This document shows, one piece after another, positions 6,616-7,401 of a stretch of 7,401 nucleotides of DNA; within the stretch, counting starts at the first letter, position 1, and each line of letters starts with the position of its first letter. Made by a program: the position numbers and the translations under genes. The notes under the pieces were generated by a model. The model was given only the letters and a program-made list of their open reading frames with translations. It did no database searches and was not told the DNA's origin. The stretch is from an uncultured Eubacteriales bacterium (GTDB lineage: Bacteria; Bacillota; Clostridia; Oscillospirales; Oscillospiraceae). The stretch covers positions 1 to 7,401 of the forward strand of contig CATJWA010000108.1 in NCBI GenBank assembly GCA_949744025.1, written 5' to 3'.

Positions 6616-6644
6616 TTGACAGGCACTTACCGGTGTGGTAAACT
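6616..6644 (+). promoter_or_regulatory. Strong sigma-70 promoter of rplU
   Basis: A perfect TTGACA (6616-6621) and TAAACT (6639-6644) are separated by 17 bases. This fits a highly expressed ribosomal protein operon. Transcription would begin near 6651, leaving a leader of about 75 nt. Confidence 0.8.
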
Positions 6645-6665
6645 ATCATGGCCGCATTGAAAAGG

Positions 6666-6691
6666 CTTAAGAGGAATCTTCCCGCCTTAAG
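6666..6691 (+). promoter_or_regulatory. Possible leader hairpin of rplU mRNA
   Basis: CTTAAG at 6666-6671 can pair with CTTAAG at 6686-6691, with further G-C pairs possible inside (6673-6674 with 6681-6682). It lies wholly within the predicted 5' leader. It could be an autoregulatory L21 leader or only a stabilising stem; the stem is short and AT-rich. Confidence 0.25.
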
Positions 6692-6726
6692 AGCGAGTCT
6701 GCAAAAGAAAGGCAGGTGCAAAGTGA

Positions 6727-7041
6727 ATGAAGCACGCAATCATCGTAACCGGAGGCAAGCAGTACCGTGTCGCGGAGGGCGACGTCATCTTCATTGAGAA
6801 GCTGGACGTTCAGTCCGGAGACACCGTCAAGTTTGACAAGGTGCTCGCGGTCATCGACGAGGGCAATTCCGTTTTCGGCGCTCCCGTGGTGGACGGCGCG
6901 GTCGTTACCGCCAACGTCGTCAAGAACGGCAAGAGCAAGAAAATCCGCGTCTACAAGATGAAGCCCAAAAAGGGCTACCGCCGCACTCAGGGCCACAGGC
7001 AGCCCTACACCAAGGTTCAGATCGAAGCCATCAACGCGTAA
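6727..7041 (+). CDS. rplU: Large-subunit ribosomal protein bL21
   Basis: 104 residues, the usual length for bL21. The protein binds 23S rRNA in the large ribosomal subunit. Recognisable family segments are AIIVTGGKQYRV near the N-terminus, a central VxFDKVLAV strand region, and the C-terminal KMKPKKGYRRTQGHRQPYTKVQIEAI, rich in basic residues and typical of bL21. The ATG at 6727 follows a GCAGGTG ribosome site at about 6712-6717. The gene has its own strong promoter, separate from the redox operon. rpmA follows 202 bases later with a palindromic element between them; the prp protease gene found here in many Firmicutes is absent. Confidence 0.97.
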   Translation: MKHAIIVTGGKQYRVAEGDVIFIEKLDVQSGDTVKFDKVLAVIDEGNSVFGAPVVDGAVVTANVVKNGKSKKIRVYKMKPKKGYRRTQGHRQPYTKVQIEAINA

Positions 7042-7062
7042 ATTCCGCGAGTAAGAGCTTAT

Positions 7063-7206
7063 CCACAAATTATGCGCGTGCAGCTTGCGCAGCAGATTTT
7101 TTGCTGCGCAAGGCGATTTGACGCAGGAAGGCTTTGTGCCTTTCAAGTCAAATCAACGCGGCACAGCGGAAAATATGCAAGCAAGATGTGCGTGAATAAT
7201 TGGGGG
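7063..7206. repeat. ~144-bp imperfect palindromic element (MITE-like) between rplU and rpmA
   Basis: Two 60-base arms, 7063-7122 and 7147-7206, are imperfect inverted copies. The outer 26 bases match at 19 positions, with several remaining positions able to form G-U pairs, and the innermost 8 bases (7115-7122 and 7147-7154) match perfectly. The centre is a further hairpin (7126-7132 with 7138-7144). The element fills most of the rplU-rpmA gap and contains no open frame. This looks like a small dispersed palindromic repeat or MITE. Transcribed as part of the rplU mRNA, it would form one very long stem. Confidence 0.65.
7084..7112 (+). repeat. Perfect 11-bp stem-loop inside the palindromic element
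   Basis: 7084-7094 (CTTGCGCAGCA) pairs fully with 7102-7112, with a 7-nt T-rich loop. It competes with the long-range pairing of the whole element. It could act as an RNA processing or attenuation site between L21 and L27. The T-run is in the loop, not after the stem, so it is not a standard terminator on this strand. Confidence 0.6.
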
Positions 7207-7243
7207 ATATGCTCAATATTTTGACACATGGAGGTGTAAGCTA

Positions 7244-7401
7244 AATGGCACATAAAAAAGGTATGGGTTCCACCAGGAACGGCCGCGACAGTGAGTCAAA
7301 GCGTCTTGGTCCCAAGAGAGCCGATGGTCAGCATGTTCTGGCCGGCAACATCCTTGTCAGACAGCGCGGAACCAAAATCCACCCTGGCACGAATGTCGGC
7401 A
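7244..7401 (+). CDS. rpmA: Large-subunit ribosomal protein bL27 (partial, continues past window)
   Basis: The first 52 codons of bL27, whose N-terminal tail reaches toward the peptidyl transferase centre. The protein starts MAHKKGMGSTRNGRDSES and continues with the hallmark AGNILVRQRGTKIHPG segment. The ATG at 7244 is set by GGAGGTG at 7230-7236, 7 bases upstream. There is no upstream in-frame extension of the type cleaved by Prp in many Firmicutes: the protein begins directly with the mature-type AHKKG sequence. The remaining C-terminal part lies beyond the window. Confidence 0.96.

Noticed and set aside
4920..6626. A 568-codon open frame on the minus strand opposite the molybdoenzyme and ferredoxin genes
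   Set aside because: It is a shadow of GC-rich coding DNA. The plus-strand frames hold clear cofactor motifs; the minus-strand translation is Arg/Gly/Ala-rich with no recognisable domain and no ribosome site.
7084..7112. Rho-independent terminator after rplU
   Set aside because: The stem is strong but the T-run is in the loop rather than downstream, and rpmA follows without an obvious promoter of its own, so termination here seems unlikely.
1..7401. CRISPR array, tRNA genes, transposase genes
   Set aside because: I saw no regularly spaced direct repeats, tRNA cloverleaf or transposase-like frame in the window.

Overview
The window looks like chromosome from a GC-rich anaerobic bacterium. 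The left edge holds the 3' end of a type A-like RNase P RNA (rnpB), and the right edge holds rplU (L21) and the start of rpmA (L27). Phylum is uncertain. The style of L21 and L27 and the RNase P tail suggest Clostridia, perhaps Oscillospirales. However, L27 lacks the cleavable N-terminal extension usual in Firmicutes, and no prp gene lies between rplU and rpmA, so another anaerobic lineage such as Synergistota is possible.

Layout: (1) 1-139, rnpB tail and a GC-rich terminator-like hairpin. (2) 170-892 (+), a GntR/FCD transcription regulator. (3) 893-1029, a convergent intergenic region with a perfect 15-bp hairpin and a second structured stretch. (4) 1030-2418 (-), a DASS/SLC13-type anion transporter. 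(5) 2419-2673, an AT-rich divergent control region with a promoter on each strand and small palindromes. (6) 2674-6574 (+), a three-gene operon joined by two 4-base GTGA stop/start overlaps: a FAD/NAD(P)H pyridine nucleotide oxidoreductase, a molybdopterin oxidoreductase of the DMSO reductase superfamily, and a four-cluster [4Fe-4S] ferredoxin subunit. (7) 6616-7041 (+), a strong promoter and rplU. (8) 7063-7206, a ~144-bp imperfect palindromic element. (9) 7244 to the edge, rpmA.

The accessory block between rnpB and rplU reads as one catabolic or respiratory module. The transporter would import an organic anion. The three-gene operon would carry out a soluble, cytoplasmic NAD(P)-linked redox reaction, with electrons passing NAD(P)H-FAD-[4Fe-4S]-Mo/W or the reverse. 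The FCD regulator probably senses the substrate. No part of the operon has a Tat signal or membrane anchor, unlike classic respiratory DMSO reductase-type complexes. The substrate cannot be read from the sequence. This module is the best candidate for an undescribed system here.
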